Assembly (NCBI GenBank): GCA_024704175.1
Contig: CP085629.1
Location: 3,472,001 to 3,536,000, forward strand
Reading direction: 5' to 3'
Origin: Paenibacillus sp. P25
GTDB lineage: Bacteria > Bacillota > Bacilli > Paenibacillales > NBRC-103111
Length of the DNA: 64,000 nt
Shown one piece after another: positions 18,315 through 29,879 of this stretch. Position numbers and translations under genes: made by a program. Under the pieces are notes generated by a model. It had not been told where the DNA came from. It did no database searches and worked only from the letters and a program-made list of their open reading frames with translations. The number at the start of each line of letters is the position of its first letter. Position 1 is the stretch's first letter.

Positions 18315-19470
18315 CCGCCCAGCACCTCCGCCTTGATTTTGTCCGTATGCTCGCCGATCTTCGGCGCTCCCGCCGCAGATAGCAGCAGGTCGCCGTCAAT
18401 GCGGATCGGACAGCGTGTGGTCGTCAGCTCGGCTCCGCCGCCGTTCACCACCCGCGCGTCATGTCCAGCACCCGGAAAGCCTCATGCTCCAGCAACTGCT
18501 TCCAGTTCAGCACGTCCGCGCACCAATAGTCGGCCGGCTCCAGCCGTGCAATCCAGTCCCCCGTCGGGCGGCTCTGCAAGTGATCGCTGAGAATGGTTTT
18601 GATCTCGTCCCGGCGGGTAAACCAGGTGGACGGATCGTCAAACCGGAGCAGCGCCTCGCATTCGAGCAGCCGCCCCAGCTGGACGACAGAGCCCATCGCG
18701 AGGGCCAGGTATCCGTCCGCCGTCCGGTAAATTCCGTAAGGCGCCCCGAGATAGGCATTGGCGTTATTGACGGCGCTGCGCTCGGGCAGCCTGCCTCCGT
18801 CGTTCATATGCGTCGTAAGCACCTCGAACTGAAAATCGAGAATCGATTCGAGCAGGCTTACTTCCACGCAGCCCCCTTTGCCCGTTACGGAACGGCGGAC
18901 CAGACAGGCAAGGATGCCCTGCACGAGATGGGCGCCGGCGAACATATCGGCCACGGACAGCCCGAACGGAACGGGCGGCTGGTCGGCATTCCCGTTCAGC
19001 CAGGCGAGGCCGGAGAGCGACTGCACCAAGAGGTCCTGTCCCGGCTTGCCGCTCCACGGACCGGTTTTGCCGTAGCCGGTAATCTCGCCGTAGACAAGGC
19101 GCGGATTCCATTCGCGGACCGCCTCGTAATGCAGCCCCATCCGTTCGATGACGCCCGGGCGGAAATTCTGGATCATCACGTCCGCCTTCTCGATCAGCGC
19201 ACGGATCAGCTTCAGATCCTTCGGGTCCTTCAGGTTGGCCGACACGCTCTCTTTATTCCGGTTGATTGAATGGAACAACGTGCTGTCGCCGTCGAGCTCC
19301 AGGTTGGAAACATACAGCCTGCGGCATAAATCGCCGCCGTCGGGACGCTCCACTTTGATGACCCGGGCACCCAGATCGGCCAGCCTTAATGCGGCGGAGG
19401 GCCCGGACAGAAACTGGGCGAAATCGAGCACGAGCAGGCCCTCCAGCGGCTTAAACTTTGCTTCGCTCAT
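18311..19470 (-). CDS. CaiB/BaiF family (family III) CoA-transferase (one frameshift)
   Basis: About 386 residues. The N-terminus [12 protein letters not shown] is the CoA-binding start of class III CoA-transferases; the catalytic-Asp region reads [13 protein letters not shown] near residue 170; D-M-F-A-G-A-H follows. The frame shifts near 18457 (GCGCGGGTGG), after which [10 protein letters not shown] and K-I-G-E-H-T complete the C-terminal domain and the gene ends in TGA at 18311. The start is taken as the second ATG (19470), which AAGGGG precedes at proper distance; an ATG six bases upstream is too close to it. The protein moves CoA between carboxylic acids, presumably feeding the coupled MaoC hydratase. 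Confidence 0.88.
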
Positions 19471-20641
19471 GCGCATTCCCCTTTGCCGTGATCAAAGACT
19501 CCCGGTAGAGCCGGTCCAGCTCCCCGAGCACCCGCGCCGGGTCTCCGCCGTGCATCATGTAGCCGCGGACAAAATCGCCGGCGCGGTCCTGAAAATGCAA
19601 GTATCCGCTATACCGCGGTCTCACGTAAGCCCGGTCCAATGCCGGGCGCGTGCCGGCAAAATAGCCTCCGGTACGGCGGTTGGTCTCCGCATCCGTCCAG
19701 GCCGAGCGGTGTCCGGGCGCCCGCCGCTCTCCGTATACAGCGTGCGCTGGATGCCGGATGATGCTGCGTACTGCACATAGCTTAGCGCTTCCGCCTTGTG
19801 CCGGCAGGCGGATGAAACGGCAAGGCCCGTTCCTCCCAGCGTGGATCGCAGCCGGCCGCGCCCGCCGCGCCCGCCGAAGGTAATCAGATCGCCGAACGTC
19901 AGGAGATGCGGAGCGTAGCCTTCCCGGGCATAGTTCGAGTACCCGTAGGCGAACGGACAATAGCCGATGTCATCCCCGGCGGCCGCCATCGCTTCGTACA
20001 CCTTGATCGGGTTCCATTGGAAGATTTCCGGCCGGCACAGAGCGGCCAGCTCCCGCAGCGACTCCAGCGCCGCGCGCCCTGCGGGCTCCGAGACGACCTT
20101 TTCCCCGTCTGTAAAAGGATCTTCCCCGTGAGCCAGGCAGAACATATAAAAATTCATCAGACTGTCGATCGAAATGGCGGGAAACACGACAAGTCCCTTT
20201 TTTGCGAGCTTCAGCAGCCCTTCCCAATCTCGGGGAACGTCAAGTCCCTTCCGTTCCAGCACATCCGCGCGCCAGGAAGCGACGGGAGCGGCCGCGTCGA
20301 TGGCGAGCGCCGTCTGCCGGCCGTCAAACCGGTAGCTGTCGTGGGACTGCCCGACGGAATGAGCCGCTTGATCCTGCAAAAAGCCCTCGGGCAGATGCTC
20401 GTTTAACGGCAAGCAGTGCCCGCGATTGCGCGGCATAGCCGGCCCACGGGTGATCGATCACCAGCAGGTCGTACCGTCCTACCAGCGACTGAATGGGCGC
20501 GTCCGCGAATTCCTGAAGCGAACGCTTCTCCCACTGAATCGTCACCTCCGGATGCAGCTCCGAATACCGCTGTGAAGTGGCAATCATCGGGAGATACCCC
20601 CGCGTATGATTCCAGGTGATGCCGCGAAGAAGAATGCTCAT
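19451..20641 (-). CDS. Second solute-binding-protein fold without signal peptide (two frameshifts)
   Basis: About 396 residues after joining shifts near 20420 and 19720. It starts [15 protein letters not shown] and passes directly into a type-1 binding-protein fold: [11 protein letters not shown] near residue 28, [11 protein letters not shown] near 55, P-F-A-Y-G-Y-S-N-Y near 240, L-G-G-T-G-L-A-V-S near 275. No signal peptide or lipobox is present. The ATG (20641) overlaps the stop of the GH106-like gene (ATGA), and its own stop lies inside the start of the CoA-transferase gene. It is clearly distinct in sequence from the other signal-less member. A role tied to the CoA-transferase is inferred from this coupling only. 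Confidence 0.75.
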
Positions 20642-23600
20642 ATGAGGCCTCCATCCATAGGATTGTCTGAGCCGGGTTCCCCTGAGAGAATCCGGACGGG
20701 TCCGAACAAGCCGCCGGAAGGGAACCCTTCCTGCCAGCCCTGCTCCTCCTCACTCCGGCCGCGGCTCCAATAGGTCACGTCCGGATTGCCTCCGGCTAGA
20801 CTGGTCGGCCTGCCGGTCTCATAATACGTCCCGAGCGTGTTCGTGACCCGAATGCGAAGCCGGTGTCCGCCCTGCCGCAGGGCCGGAAGTCCGAACCGGT
20901 ACGGCTTCCAAAGCCGGACTCCCAAGGGCTCGCCGTCCATCCAGACCTCCGCGGTCCCCCGGACGTGCCCGAGATCCAGCTGTGCTCCTACAAGGTCTGG
21001 CGTCTCCACGAACTTTTCGTATTCCACCACACCGCTGTGATGGGGTAAGCACAGTGCCGTCCGCAGGTCGCCGAGCGCTCCCTTGGCCGGGGCCGTCCCG
21101 AAGCGGATCGGCGCGCGAAGCACGGCCGCCTCGGTCTCCGGGCCCTGTGGCACAATCCGTACGGCGGCTGTTGTCCCGGCGGGTCGCGGCGGAAAATCGA
21201 TATCTCCGCCGCTTGCCGGGACTTCGGATCCGCCGACCCACACGCGCAGCTCCCCGCGCAGTCGATGCGCATCCTCGTGGCGCCGACGGGCAGCGGAAAG
21301 CGCAGCCAAACGGGCCGGCCGACTCCGGCCGGATCCGCGGAGAAGGCAAGCGGCGGCGGATCAGGGACGGACTCCGGCATAAGCCAGCCGACCTGCGGGA
21401 GCGGGTGAGGCCTTGGAGTGATCCAGAGCGATTCCGTCTCGGCAAACTGCAGGACGGCGAAATGATGGACCCCGGGAGCATTCCCCTGCTCGTCGGTCCA
21501 GTCCTCCTCCGTAAAGAAAGATACGGATTCCCCGTTCTGCAGCTCGATCACGCCGTCGGCGAATACTTCGCCTTTGCCCTCGGGCAAGTCGAGCCTTACT
21601 TCATTGACACCAAGGCGCCACAGATGCGTCACGTCCACTTCCTCCTGGCCCTGGCGGATATAAGGATTGAAATCGCCGTGCTCCGTCACCTTGACTCCGT
21701 TGACCGACAGGGCGGCCCGGCCCCGCGCGGCGAATACGAGCCGTACCCGCCGGAAGTCTGAACCGCATTCAATCCGCTTGGTGAGACTCGACCGCGGATT
21801 GGGGCCGCGGGTAAACAGCCACTTGGGAAGCGGAGGACGCTGGGTCCGGTTCACTTCCACGCCGGCCCGCACGAGTCCGCCGCGGATTGCGCCTGCTCTC
21901 AGCAGCAGCTCGTTCATTCCTTCCTTCAGCTCGATCCACGCCGTCCGTTCCTCCGGCCCCCCGTGCCATACGATGTCCCGACTGTTGATTCGCCCGCTGA
22001 TGTCGCCGTTGCTTTCGGTTCGGATCCAATATCGCCCTGCCGCAGGGGCGATGACATACGTCTTCGCCAGAACGCTTTCTCCCTTCTCCAGCCTGCCGAG
22101 CTGAAGGAAGCGCCGCGGCACGCGCCCCATCCGGCCCGCCCAGGAACGCATGGCCAGATCCCCGAAAACGGTGCTGTACACCAGCGGGGCGGCGGCGGAC
22201 GCGTCGAACGTTTCTCCGCGGCATACGCACCAGTAAACGGATTCGCTCCACAGCCGTACAGGCCATTCCGAATCGTCCGTACCTGGCAGATGCCAGCCTT
22301 CCTGCTCCCCGTCCGTTCCTTCCGGCTCCCGGCGTACCTTCAGGCTCCGGCGTTCGACCGGCCATTCGCCGCCCGGGTCCCCGTGCAGGTCGAAGTCCCC
22401 GTAGCGGTTATCCAATGTGGATTCCACGCGGATGAGCCAATCGTCCTGAGGCGACTCCATTGAAGCGGGCAAAGGCGGCCCGGCGGCCGGATCGAGGCGG
22501 GAAACGGCCGGGGCGCCGGGCTCTCCAGCCGTGGTTCAGCCGGTTCAAGCTCCGTGCCGTTCCCGATGCATACGACAAGCGCCGCAGGCCACGAGTCGAA
22601 CGGCACGCGCACTCGATCCATTCGCCCTGCCGCTTGTAAGGCAGCAGCTCCGCGTTTCCGGTGACGGGATCCCACAGGCTGGGCTCGCGGTCCGTCCTTA
22701 ACCGGTAAACGGCGGCTTCCGGCACCTTCGTTTGCGGTGAAGCCGGCCGGTGCATTTCCAATAATGCTCCCACCTCCGGGAGCAGGAGGAAGATATCGGC
22801 ATCCGCCATAGCGCGATGCAATACGTCTCCCGGTCCTTCCACCCGGCCGGGAGCAAGGGACTTCGCCAGCGCCGCCGCTTCCTCCGCCGTATCGGCGTAA
22901 ACGATGCCGGCCCAGTCCCGCTCCGCTTCCGGCACGCCTGCCGCGATCACGGTTCCGCCCTGCTGCAGCCAAGCCTCGACGCGTTCGCGGGCTTCCTCCT
23001 CCATCACGGTCGTCCCGCACAGCAGCAGGACGGAGAAACGCTCCTCCGCAATGCGAAGCTTCGGACCCTCGGGCACCGCCTTGTGCAGCGCGCTGTCATT
23101 CGCGATATCATAGTCGAGCTGCGCCTTCCTGAGCGCACCGGGCTCCTTGTAATCGCGGCGGTTGCGGCCGCCGGTCAGGCTCCGGTACACGTTCTGGATG
23201 TGCGTCACCTGCTCGTTCGGCTCCCGGTTCGCCACCCCCATCGGGTGCTCGCCGGGCTTCCCGTCCGCCAGGGACAAATAGCCGCAAACCGCATGCGACG
23301 GGTAATAAACCGCAATATCGCAGACGTGCGTCCCGGCACTCAGCAGGAAGCAGAGGCGGCTGATCGTATCCGCGAAGACCGGGTAATGCTCGAAGTAAGG
23401 CTGGCGCCAGCCCGTATCGGGCGGGGCCCATTCCCACCAGCCGCCGCGGGTGCTGTAGTAGACGGCATGAGGGCTGTAGACGGTGGCGCCCGCTTGAAAC
23501 CAGGGGATCAGCCAATGCAGCGTCTCCTCCAGCGTCCCGCCCCAGCCGCTCGAATGGAACGCTTCCAAAAATACCCGCGAACCACCGTGCAAATGGACCA

Positions 23601-24539
23601 TGGACGCATGCGGCTTGATTTCGCCGTCCATATCGGTCCCGGGCGCATTGTACCATCTGTGTGTGCGGAAATAATCCAAATATAGCCGCTGAGCCCCGTT
23701 CGGATCGGCTCTTCTCGCCGGGCCCGCCTGGTCGCAGCAGAGCAGCATGCCGCGGGTGCGGTGCCACTCCCCGAGCGGGATGAAGAAAGCCCGCTCGGCC
23801 AGCTCGGCGGCGAGCCGGTAAACGCGGCGGCGCACCTCGGCGGAGCCGGGCAGGGGATCAAACAAAGCGGGCAGAAGCGGAAGCAGCTCCTCACGGTAAC
23901 GCTTCTTGTAAAGCTCCGGCGACTCCGGCGTCCACAGCGGAAGCGGCGGCAAGCTCATCCTGGAAGTCGCCGGCAATCGTTCGGCCGAGATCGTGAGGGA
24001 ACCGGCGCTCCATCTCCCCGTGCACCCGGTCGATCAGCTCTCCGGCCGCGCCGGGGTCCAGCCAGTTAAAGCCCTGCCGTACGGCCGCGTAGACGTGATC
24101 CGCTGTTTCAGCCAGCGGAACCGCCTCGGCGGGAAGCTCTTCGCCGGACGCGAAGCGGCGCAGCTGATAACCCAGCCGCCTCCGGACGCTCCGAAACGAT
24201 GCGCGCCGGCATGTTGGCTCCGGAGAAGCCGATTTGATCGTAAAACCAGAGGTACATGCCGAGCCGTTCCGCCTCGCGCAGAGCAACCTCGAACATGCTC
24301 CACCATGCCTCGCTTCCATAAGCCGGGCGGTCGCTGACCGAGCCGTACTGCGGGCCGGTCGGCGCGAGATTGATAATGCCGATGTTGCGCGACCCGCCTT
24401 CGCGGAACTTACGCATCTGCCAGCGGACCCGTTCCGCCGTCACCTCTTCGCCGCTCCACCACCAGAAGGGTACCGGCCCGTAGCGCGGGTCCGCCTGGGC
24501 GAATTGCCGCCGCAGTTCACGCAGATTCACCGGGCTCAC
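20638..24539 (-). CDS. GH106-like glycoside hydrolase, alpha-L-rhamnosidase type (about five frameshifts)
   Basis: About 1,300 residues after joining shifts near 24185, 23945, 22610, 22480 and 21270. The N-terminus has the family pattern [10 protein letters not shown] near residue 24 and [12 protein letters not shown] near 95. The middle contains H-L-H-G-G-S-R and G-T-D-M-D-G-E typical of the catalytic barrel, and the C-terminal third consists of galactose-binding-like beta-sandwiches ([27 protein letters not shown]) ending G-P-V-R-I-L. There is no signal peptide, so it is cytoplasmic. GH106 enzymes remove L-rhamnose, including from rhamnogalacturonan II. The start is GTG at 24539, overlapping the kinase stop by 23 bp; a GTG nine bases downstream is an alternative. 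Confidence 0.78.
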
Positions 24540-25903
24540 CGCTCCTTTCCAATTCCCGCCCGGGAGCGGAAGCTTTGCCCCTTCGCACCAGCTCGAAGAA
24601 TTCCGGCGGTCCGACCTGCCCGCCCTTCAGCACAATCTCCAGCCCGTCCAGCCGGGCATCCTTGGAGTTGGCCCGGCATAAAGGCCCTCCGGGAGCGACG
24701 GACGACACCATCTCCAGGGCATCGATCGCAAGCTCCCGGACCGCGAAGCCCGAGGTGTCCCCGCCTGCGATCACAAGCCGCCGGACGCCGGCGGATAAGA
24801 TCAGCTCCCGGGCCATGGCGCCCAGCCGCGAACCGATCAGCCGCCCTCCGTCCGCAGCGTTCTGCCCGTCCTGCTTTAGCCGGCTCTGCGTCCGCCCGAT
24901 GGATTCGTCGGCCGGTCCCAGCGCCGTATACAGGATGACGCTTCTTCCTCCGCGCAGCTCGCGCTCCGCCTGCTCCAGAAGAGAATGCGCCTCTCCCGCT
25001 TCGATTAAAGCGTCCGCCGGTACCCGGATGCCGGAGTATCCCTGCCCAGCGCCCATTCAATTTGCGCCCGGGTGACGGGAGAGCAGCCGCCGGAGATCAC
25101 CAGCAGACGGCCAACCGGCTCCGCCTCCGCGAACGGAGCCAGGGCCGGCAGCGAGCCCGCTCCCCGCCAATGGGCGGCCAGCGCATACTCCACGCCGGAG
25201 GAACCGATCACAAACAACGGATGTTCCTCGCTTTCACGCGCCAGTAGGCCGCCGATCTTCTCCAGATGTTCCTCCGTCAGTACATCGAACAGCACCATAT
25301 CCTTGCCGGCCTGCTTCCGGTACCGCCGCTCCAGCTCCGGCCTGTCCTCATTCAAATCCAGCACACTGACAAGCCCGATGGACCGGGACGTCTGCCCGGC
25401 CAAATGAAGCCGCAAATCCGCTTCATTCATCGGAGTGACCGGATGGAAACGCATGTTCGGATGCCGATCGAGCCGGAGGATTTCGCCCCCGCCCCCGCAA
25501 AATGGTTCCCGAACACCGTATAACGCCCCAGTACCGGACAGCCCGCCACCACAGGGATACAGCGCTGCTCCGGGAAGGCCTCCCGGCCGATGTCGGCCAC
25601 CTTCCCGATGCTGCCCGTCTCTGGGGAGGAATCGAACGTGGAGCAGATTTTGTAGTGCGTGACCGGAGCACCGAACTCCCGCAGCGCAGACACAACCGGC
25701 CGGAGCATCCGCTCCATCTCGGCGGGACTCATCGTCCGGCCTACCCCCGCCACGCCGAAGCCGTCATACCCGGCGTACTTCTCGTTCCATTCCGCCGGAT
25801 CCGGCACATTCATAAACAGGATGATCCGGAGACCGCGACCCGTCAGAGCCTCGAGCACATCGGTAGAGCCGGTAAAATCGTCGCCGTAGTAACAAATCCG
25901 CAG
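24517..25903 (-). CDS. Four-carbon acid sugar kinase family protein (two frameshifts)
   Basis: About 460 residues of the DUF1537/OtnK superfamily, which phosphorylates tetronates and related sugar acids with ATP. N-terminal domain: Y-Y-G-D-D-F-T-G-S-T-D-V-L-E-A-L and C-S-T-F-D-S-S-P near residue 90. Nucleotide-binding domain: V-I-S-G-G-C-S-P-V-T, then G-G-D-T-S-G-F-A-V-R and G-G-P-L-C-R-A, L-K-G-G-Q-V-G. Shifts lie near 25495 and 25045. The only codon at the proper distance from AAGGAGGGGG is CTG at 25903, which also gives the canonical N-terminus; a rare CTG start or a miscalled base is likely. It follows the RuBisCO-like gene, matching known pairings such as 3-oxo-isoapionate kinase with a RuBisCO-like enzyme. 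Confidence 0.88.
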
Positions 25904-25941
25904 GTCGTCCCCCTCCTTCCGCTGGCTCAAATCCCTCTTTA

Positions 25942-27194
25942 TTACCCGAAGGTTTCCAGCGCTTGCCTTAGCTCCGTATGCGTCCGGGCATGCTCCTCGA
26001 GCGGAATGCCCGCCAAAGCCGCCTCCCAGCCCTGTACGAGGCTGCGGAAGCCTGCGCCGGGACCGCCCGGATGCCCGTGGATGCCTCCGCCTGCGATATT
26101 CATCAAGTCGACGGTCTGCAGCGTCCGGTACGTTTCCGGTGCCGCCCCCGCCCACTGCTTGGAGGACAGCACTGGGAGCACCGTATCGGATGCCTCCCGC
26201 ATCGGCGTCAAGCATTCGCGCACGCTTCCGATGACGGAGGCGTTGCTTTCATAGAACTTGTTGTTCAGCCCGTTCACGTGCAGATGGTCCACGCCCACCA
26301 AACGGCACAGCTTCTGATACGGCGTGAACGACATGCCGAGCGACGGGCAGCGCGACAGCATGCCCCACTGGTTGCGGTGCCCGTGAATGCAGACAGGTGC
26401 ATGCTTCCGCAAGTGGGCGACGCCGGCCAGGCCGATGCTGTTGATGCTGACCATGACGCAGTTGCCGCCGTGCTTCACGACGGTATCCAGATGGCGGAGC
26501 ATTAGGTCCCAATCGTCGGTAATGTTGAAGGCATACATCGTCTTTTTCCCCGTCCGCTCCGCAGCGCGCTCGATCTCTTCCATGGCGGCCTTGACCCGTT
26601 CCGCCAGCGGGGCGAACGGCGGATTCCCGTTTACCTCGTCGTCCTTGATAAAATCGATGCCGGAGGAGGCCAGCTCCCGCACGATCAGCCGCGACTGATC
26701 CGGCGAGAGACCGAGGTTCGGCTTAATGATGGTGCCGATCACCGGCCGGCCCCACACGCCGGTAAGCTCGCGGGTTCCGGCAATGCCGAATTTCGGCCCC
26801 TCATACCGCTCCCGGAACGATACCGGAAGCTCCAGATCGATGAGCCTCAGTCCCGACAATTCCTCCAGCTCGAACAGATTGCCTGCAACCGTTGCCAGCA
26901 GGTTCGGAATGGAAGGGCCGATATTTTCATACGGAAAAGCAATTTTCACGATACCGCGATGGTATTCGCCCTTGTTTCCCGCAGGAATCTTCGCCCCCGG
27001 CAAGGAGGGATAGGGGGACGTTTCCAGCGGGTCGACGGACACGATTCGGGCGCGGTGCCGCTGCTTCAAGCCGTCCGTTTCGTTCGGCGCGCCATGAACG
27101 TCCCGGTGGACTGCTCGCTTGCAATGACCTCGGCCGCCTGCTCCAGGGAGAACGCCGTCTCGAGCCAGTACGTTGCGATAACCTGATCGTTCAC
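25942..27194 (-). CDS. RuBisCO-like protein (form IV large-subunit homologue), one frameshift
   Basis: About 418 residues. N-terminal domain begins V-N-D-Q-V-I-A-T-Y-W-L-E-T and has E-Q-S-T-G-T; the frame shifts near 27085 (two Ts; three restore it, giving T-G-T-F-H). The barrel keeps the active-site landmarks: G-T-I-I-K-P-N-L-G-L-S, F-I-K-D-D-E with the carbamylatable Lys and metal-binding Asp/Glu, H-G-H-R, and D-H-L-H-V. The loop-6 Lys region reads G-L-N-N-K-F-Y-E-S, unlike true carboxylases, and G-G-G-I-H-G-H-P-G-G follows. It is therefore a RuBisCO-like enzyme, not CO2-fixing RuBisCO. GTG at 27194 overlaps the racemase stop (GTGA) behind GGGGAGG. Pairing with an acid-sugar kinase suggests a 3-oxo-isoapionate-4-phosphate decarboxylase or hydrolase-like role. 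Confidence 0.9.
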
Positions 27195-27874
27195 GAATGA
27201 TTCCTCCCCGCGACGCCCCGCTTCTCCAGTTCTTCCCGCACCGCAAGCACGCCAAGACGCGGACTGGAATAAACCGGCAGGCCGGTTTCCCGGCGCAGCG
27301 CCTCTTCCATTCTTGCCATCGAGCCTTGGGCCAGCACCAGCGCCTCTGCATCCGCCGCCACCGACTTCGCCGCATCCAGAATCAGCCGGTCATGCTCCTC
27401 CGGGTCGCCGGATACGAGCGCCTGGTAAGCCCCTTGCGCCAGCGCGTCCAGCACGCGGATCTTCCGCCGCAGGCGGTCCGCCTCTCTGAGGAGCAACCTG
27501 CGGGTTGGCTCGAGCGTCGTAGGCGGCGTGGCGAGCACACCGATCCGCTCATACTGTCCGGCGGCCAGCCGGGCCATGGCGTCGTCGATCTTGACGATCG
27601 GGACGTCCAGCAGGGGACGTGCATAGTCCGCCGCCTCCCCTACCGATGAGCAGGTGTTGAAAATCACGTCGGCCCCGATCTCCTCGGCGTTCCGGTAATA
27701 TTGCAGCGACCTGCGGCTTACTGCAGTGGTCACTTGTCCGGCCCGGATGACATCGGCGATCAGACTGTCGTCGATGATATTAACCAGCCTGCAGTCCGGC
27801 GGCTCCTCCCGGAAGATCGGCTGGACCCGTTCGGCCAGGCCCTGCCCTGTATAAATCGCAACTACAGTCGGCAT
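27191..27874 (-). CDS. Asp/Glu/hydantoin-racemase superfamily protein
   Basis: Intact 227-residue two-domain protein. The first catalytic-Cys motif is present (I-F-N-T-C-S-S-V near residue 92). The position of the second Cys, normally in an L-G-C-T-type loop, reads V-L-A-Q-G-S-M near residue 187 and has no Cys. That rules out a standard two-base racemase and leaves a one-Cys reaction such as isomerisation, decarboxylation or C-C cleavage. The ATG at 27874 is preceded by AGGAGGAATAAGACA, 17 bp after the esterase stop, and the gene overlaps the RuBisCO-like gene. It probably handles the same sugar-acid intermediate; the reaction cannot be assigned from sequence. Confidence 0.85.
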   Translation of the reverse strand: MPTVVAIYTGQGLAERVQPIFREEPPDCRLVNIIDDSLIADVIRAGQVTTAVSRRSLQYYRNAEEIGADVIFNTCSSVGEAADYARPLLDVPIVKIDDAMARLAAGQYERIGVLATPPTTLEPTRRLLLREADRLRRKIRVLDALAQGAYQALVSGDPEEHDRLILDAAKSVAADAEALVLAQGSMARMEEALRRETGLPVYSSPRLGVLAVREELEKRGVAGRNHS

Positions 27875-27890
27875 TGTCTTATTCCTCCTT

Positions 27891-29879
27891 CAGCTGGCAG
27901 CATCGTTCGGGACGGAGACGGCTTGATCCAGCCGCCCCTCCTCCGCAAGCCAACGGTCCGCATCCGGCAGGTCGAAGTGCCGGAGCATGCCGGGCAGAAT
28001 AAAGCTTAATGAATCCGTTTCATCGTAAAAAGGCTCCTTGATCCAATTGGAGATACTGCCTATACGGTTCTCCAGGCTGACACTGCGGATCCGGGGCTCC
28101 AGCAGGGCGGCGAGTGCGCATACAAGGCATACCTTCCGGCGCCATACAGCCGGATGTCTCCCGGATCGACGTTCTTCAGCCCCGATGCCAGCTCCACCGC
28201 ACGGATCACATCGAACGAACGGACGGCGGCCATGCTGTCACCGAGCCACATCAGCTCGTCGGTATGCCTGTCGAGGATTCCGAATCGCTTAAACGGTTTG
28301 TCGCCCGGGGCGTTCAAATGCGGCAGCAGCGCCCCGATCCCCGTCGGGTTCAGCACCATCGCCATCCGGCCGGAGGCGCAGGTCTCCTCAATCCACTTCG
28401 CATGCTCTTCGAGCTTGCCGGTACCGCCTTCCCAGACACCGATCGTGAGCGGCACCCGGCTTCCCCAATGCTTTGCATCGAGAAATTGAAGCGCATGGCC
28501 CAGCGGCCCGCGTTGGCTCCACCAGACCGTGCGCAGCACCCATAAGCTTCCCACTTCTCCGCCTCCGGATACCCGCGGATTCAGGTCGCATATTTCCCGG
28601 CCGCCGAACACTTGCTCACGCGACCACGTCAAGGCCCGCTCCTTTCGCTCGGACTCGGGCAGGGCAAGACGCGCCTTCTCCAGCTCCGCAAGCCGCTCCA
28701 CATTCTCGTCGAACACGCTCTTCGCCCGATCCAGTTCGCCTATGACCTGCCCGCTTTGCGTGCACCGCAGTTTTTCTGCAGGAAGCGGCTGCACCGCTTC
28801 GTCCGGAGGCACGAAAGCACGCCCGAGCAGATGCTTGGAGAAAAACCGGGCGGCCTCCCGGGCCAGCGGCGGCGTGAAACGATGCACATTCTCGTCCTCG
28901 AACAGCTCCAGGTCTTCGCCCCGGCCGAACATCTCCCAGAAGCGGCGGTTCACCGCCACCGTATGACGCGGGCCCTCGATCGGCACGGAGTCGTACGTCG
29001 TGGCGAGAACCAGCACCGGACGGGGCGCCATCGCCAGCACGATATCCTCATGGTCGAAACCGAGCGCGGAGAAACCGGGCCACTTCTGCTCCGCATCCTG
29101 CGCCTTGCCCGTCAGGAGAAAATACGGCCGGTTCATAATAAATCCGGCCGGTGCGGCGGCGCGATCCGCTCGTCGTACATCATGACCAGCGAGGTTTGGG
29201 TCCCGCCGCCGGAATGGCCGCATACTCCGATGCGGGTCGGATCGACCTCCGGCCGGGTACATAAATAATCGATCGCTCTCACCGCATCATGCAGCATGTA
29301 GCGGGCCAGGCTGTCTCCCAGGGGAAGACATTGGCGGCCGACCTGCTCATGCTCCGTTACGCTGGTCATCGGCGCCTGCCCCAGCGCCGGATCGTAATAG
29401 CCGAAGCGTTCCCCTGACCGACCGGGTCGAGCGCCATCACGATCAGACCGGCATGAACCAGATAGTGGCAGACTGTCTGGTACTCGTCGCAGTGCTTCGC
29501 CTGCTCGCGGTGTCCGCACAGCAGCAGCACCGCCCCGCGGGGCCCGGATACCCCATCCGGTATGTACACATTGGCTGTCGCATATACATAGGGCCTCGGC
29601 TCGAAAATAACCTTCTCGACCCGGAAGCCGTTCCCCGCTTCCGTCCCCGTGATTCTCGGCCTCAGCGGAGTGTCCGAAGGAGGCATTCCTCCAATGCACC
29701 GCTCGATCCCATCGCGGATCGCCTGCTTGCCTCCGCCGAAGCCCTTCGGCATCCCGAATGGCGGAGCGCGCTTCTTCGCCTTTCTTCGCCGCCCGCATCG
29801 CGGATTCGTAAACCCATCTCGGCAACTGGCTTTTTACATCAAAATGGGCGATGCCCGAAGCTTCCAGTTTCTCATACAC
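27891..29879 (-). CDS. Large alpha/beta-hydrolase, acetyl-esterase type, possibly two-domain (about four frameshifts)
   Basis: About 662 residues after joining shifts near 29755, 29420, 29170 and 28095. The first half is an acetylxylan-esterase-like hydrolase: N-V-Y-I-P-D-G, L-L-L-C-G-H near residue 130, nucleophile elbow I-G-V-C-G-H-S-G-G-G-T-Q near 225, and a candidate catalytic His in E-N-V-H-R-F near 330. The second half resembles the fold again, but the matching elbow reads L-Y-G-A-G-R-Y-A, with no Ser. No signal peptide is present, so it acts inside the cell, probably removing acetyl groups from imported pectic oligosaccharides. GTG at 29879 overlaps the oxidoreductase stop by 8 bp. Confidence 0.8.

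Noticed and set aside
25942..27194. Photosynthetic-type RuBisCO for carbon fixation
   Set aside because: Loop 6 and phosphate-binding regions do not match carboxylases, there is no small subunit or phosphoribulokinase, and the neighbours are acid-sugar enzymes.
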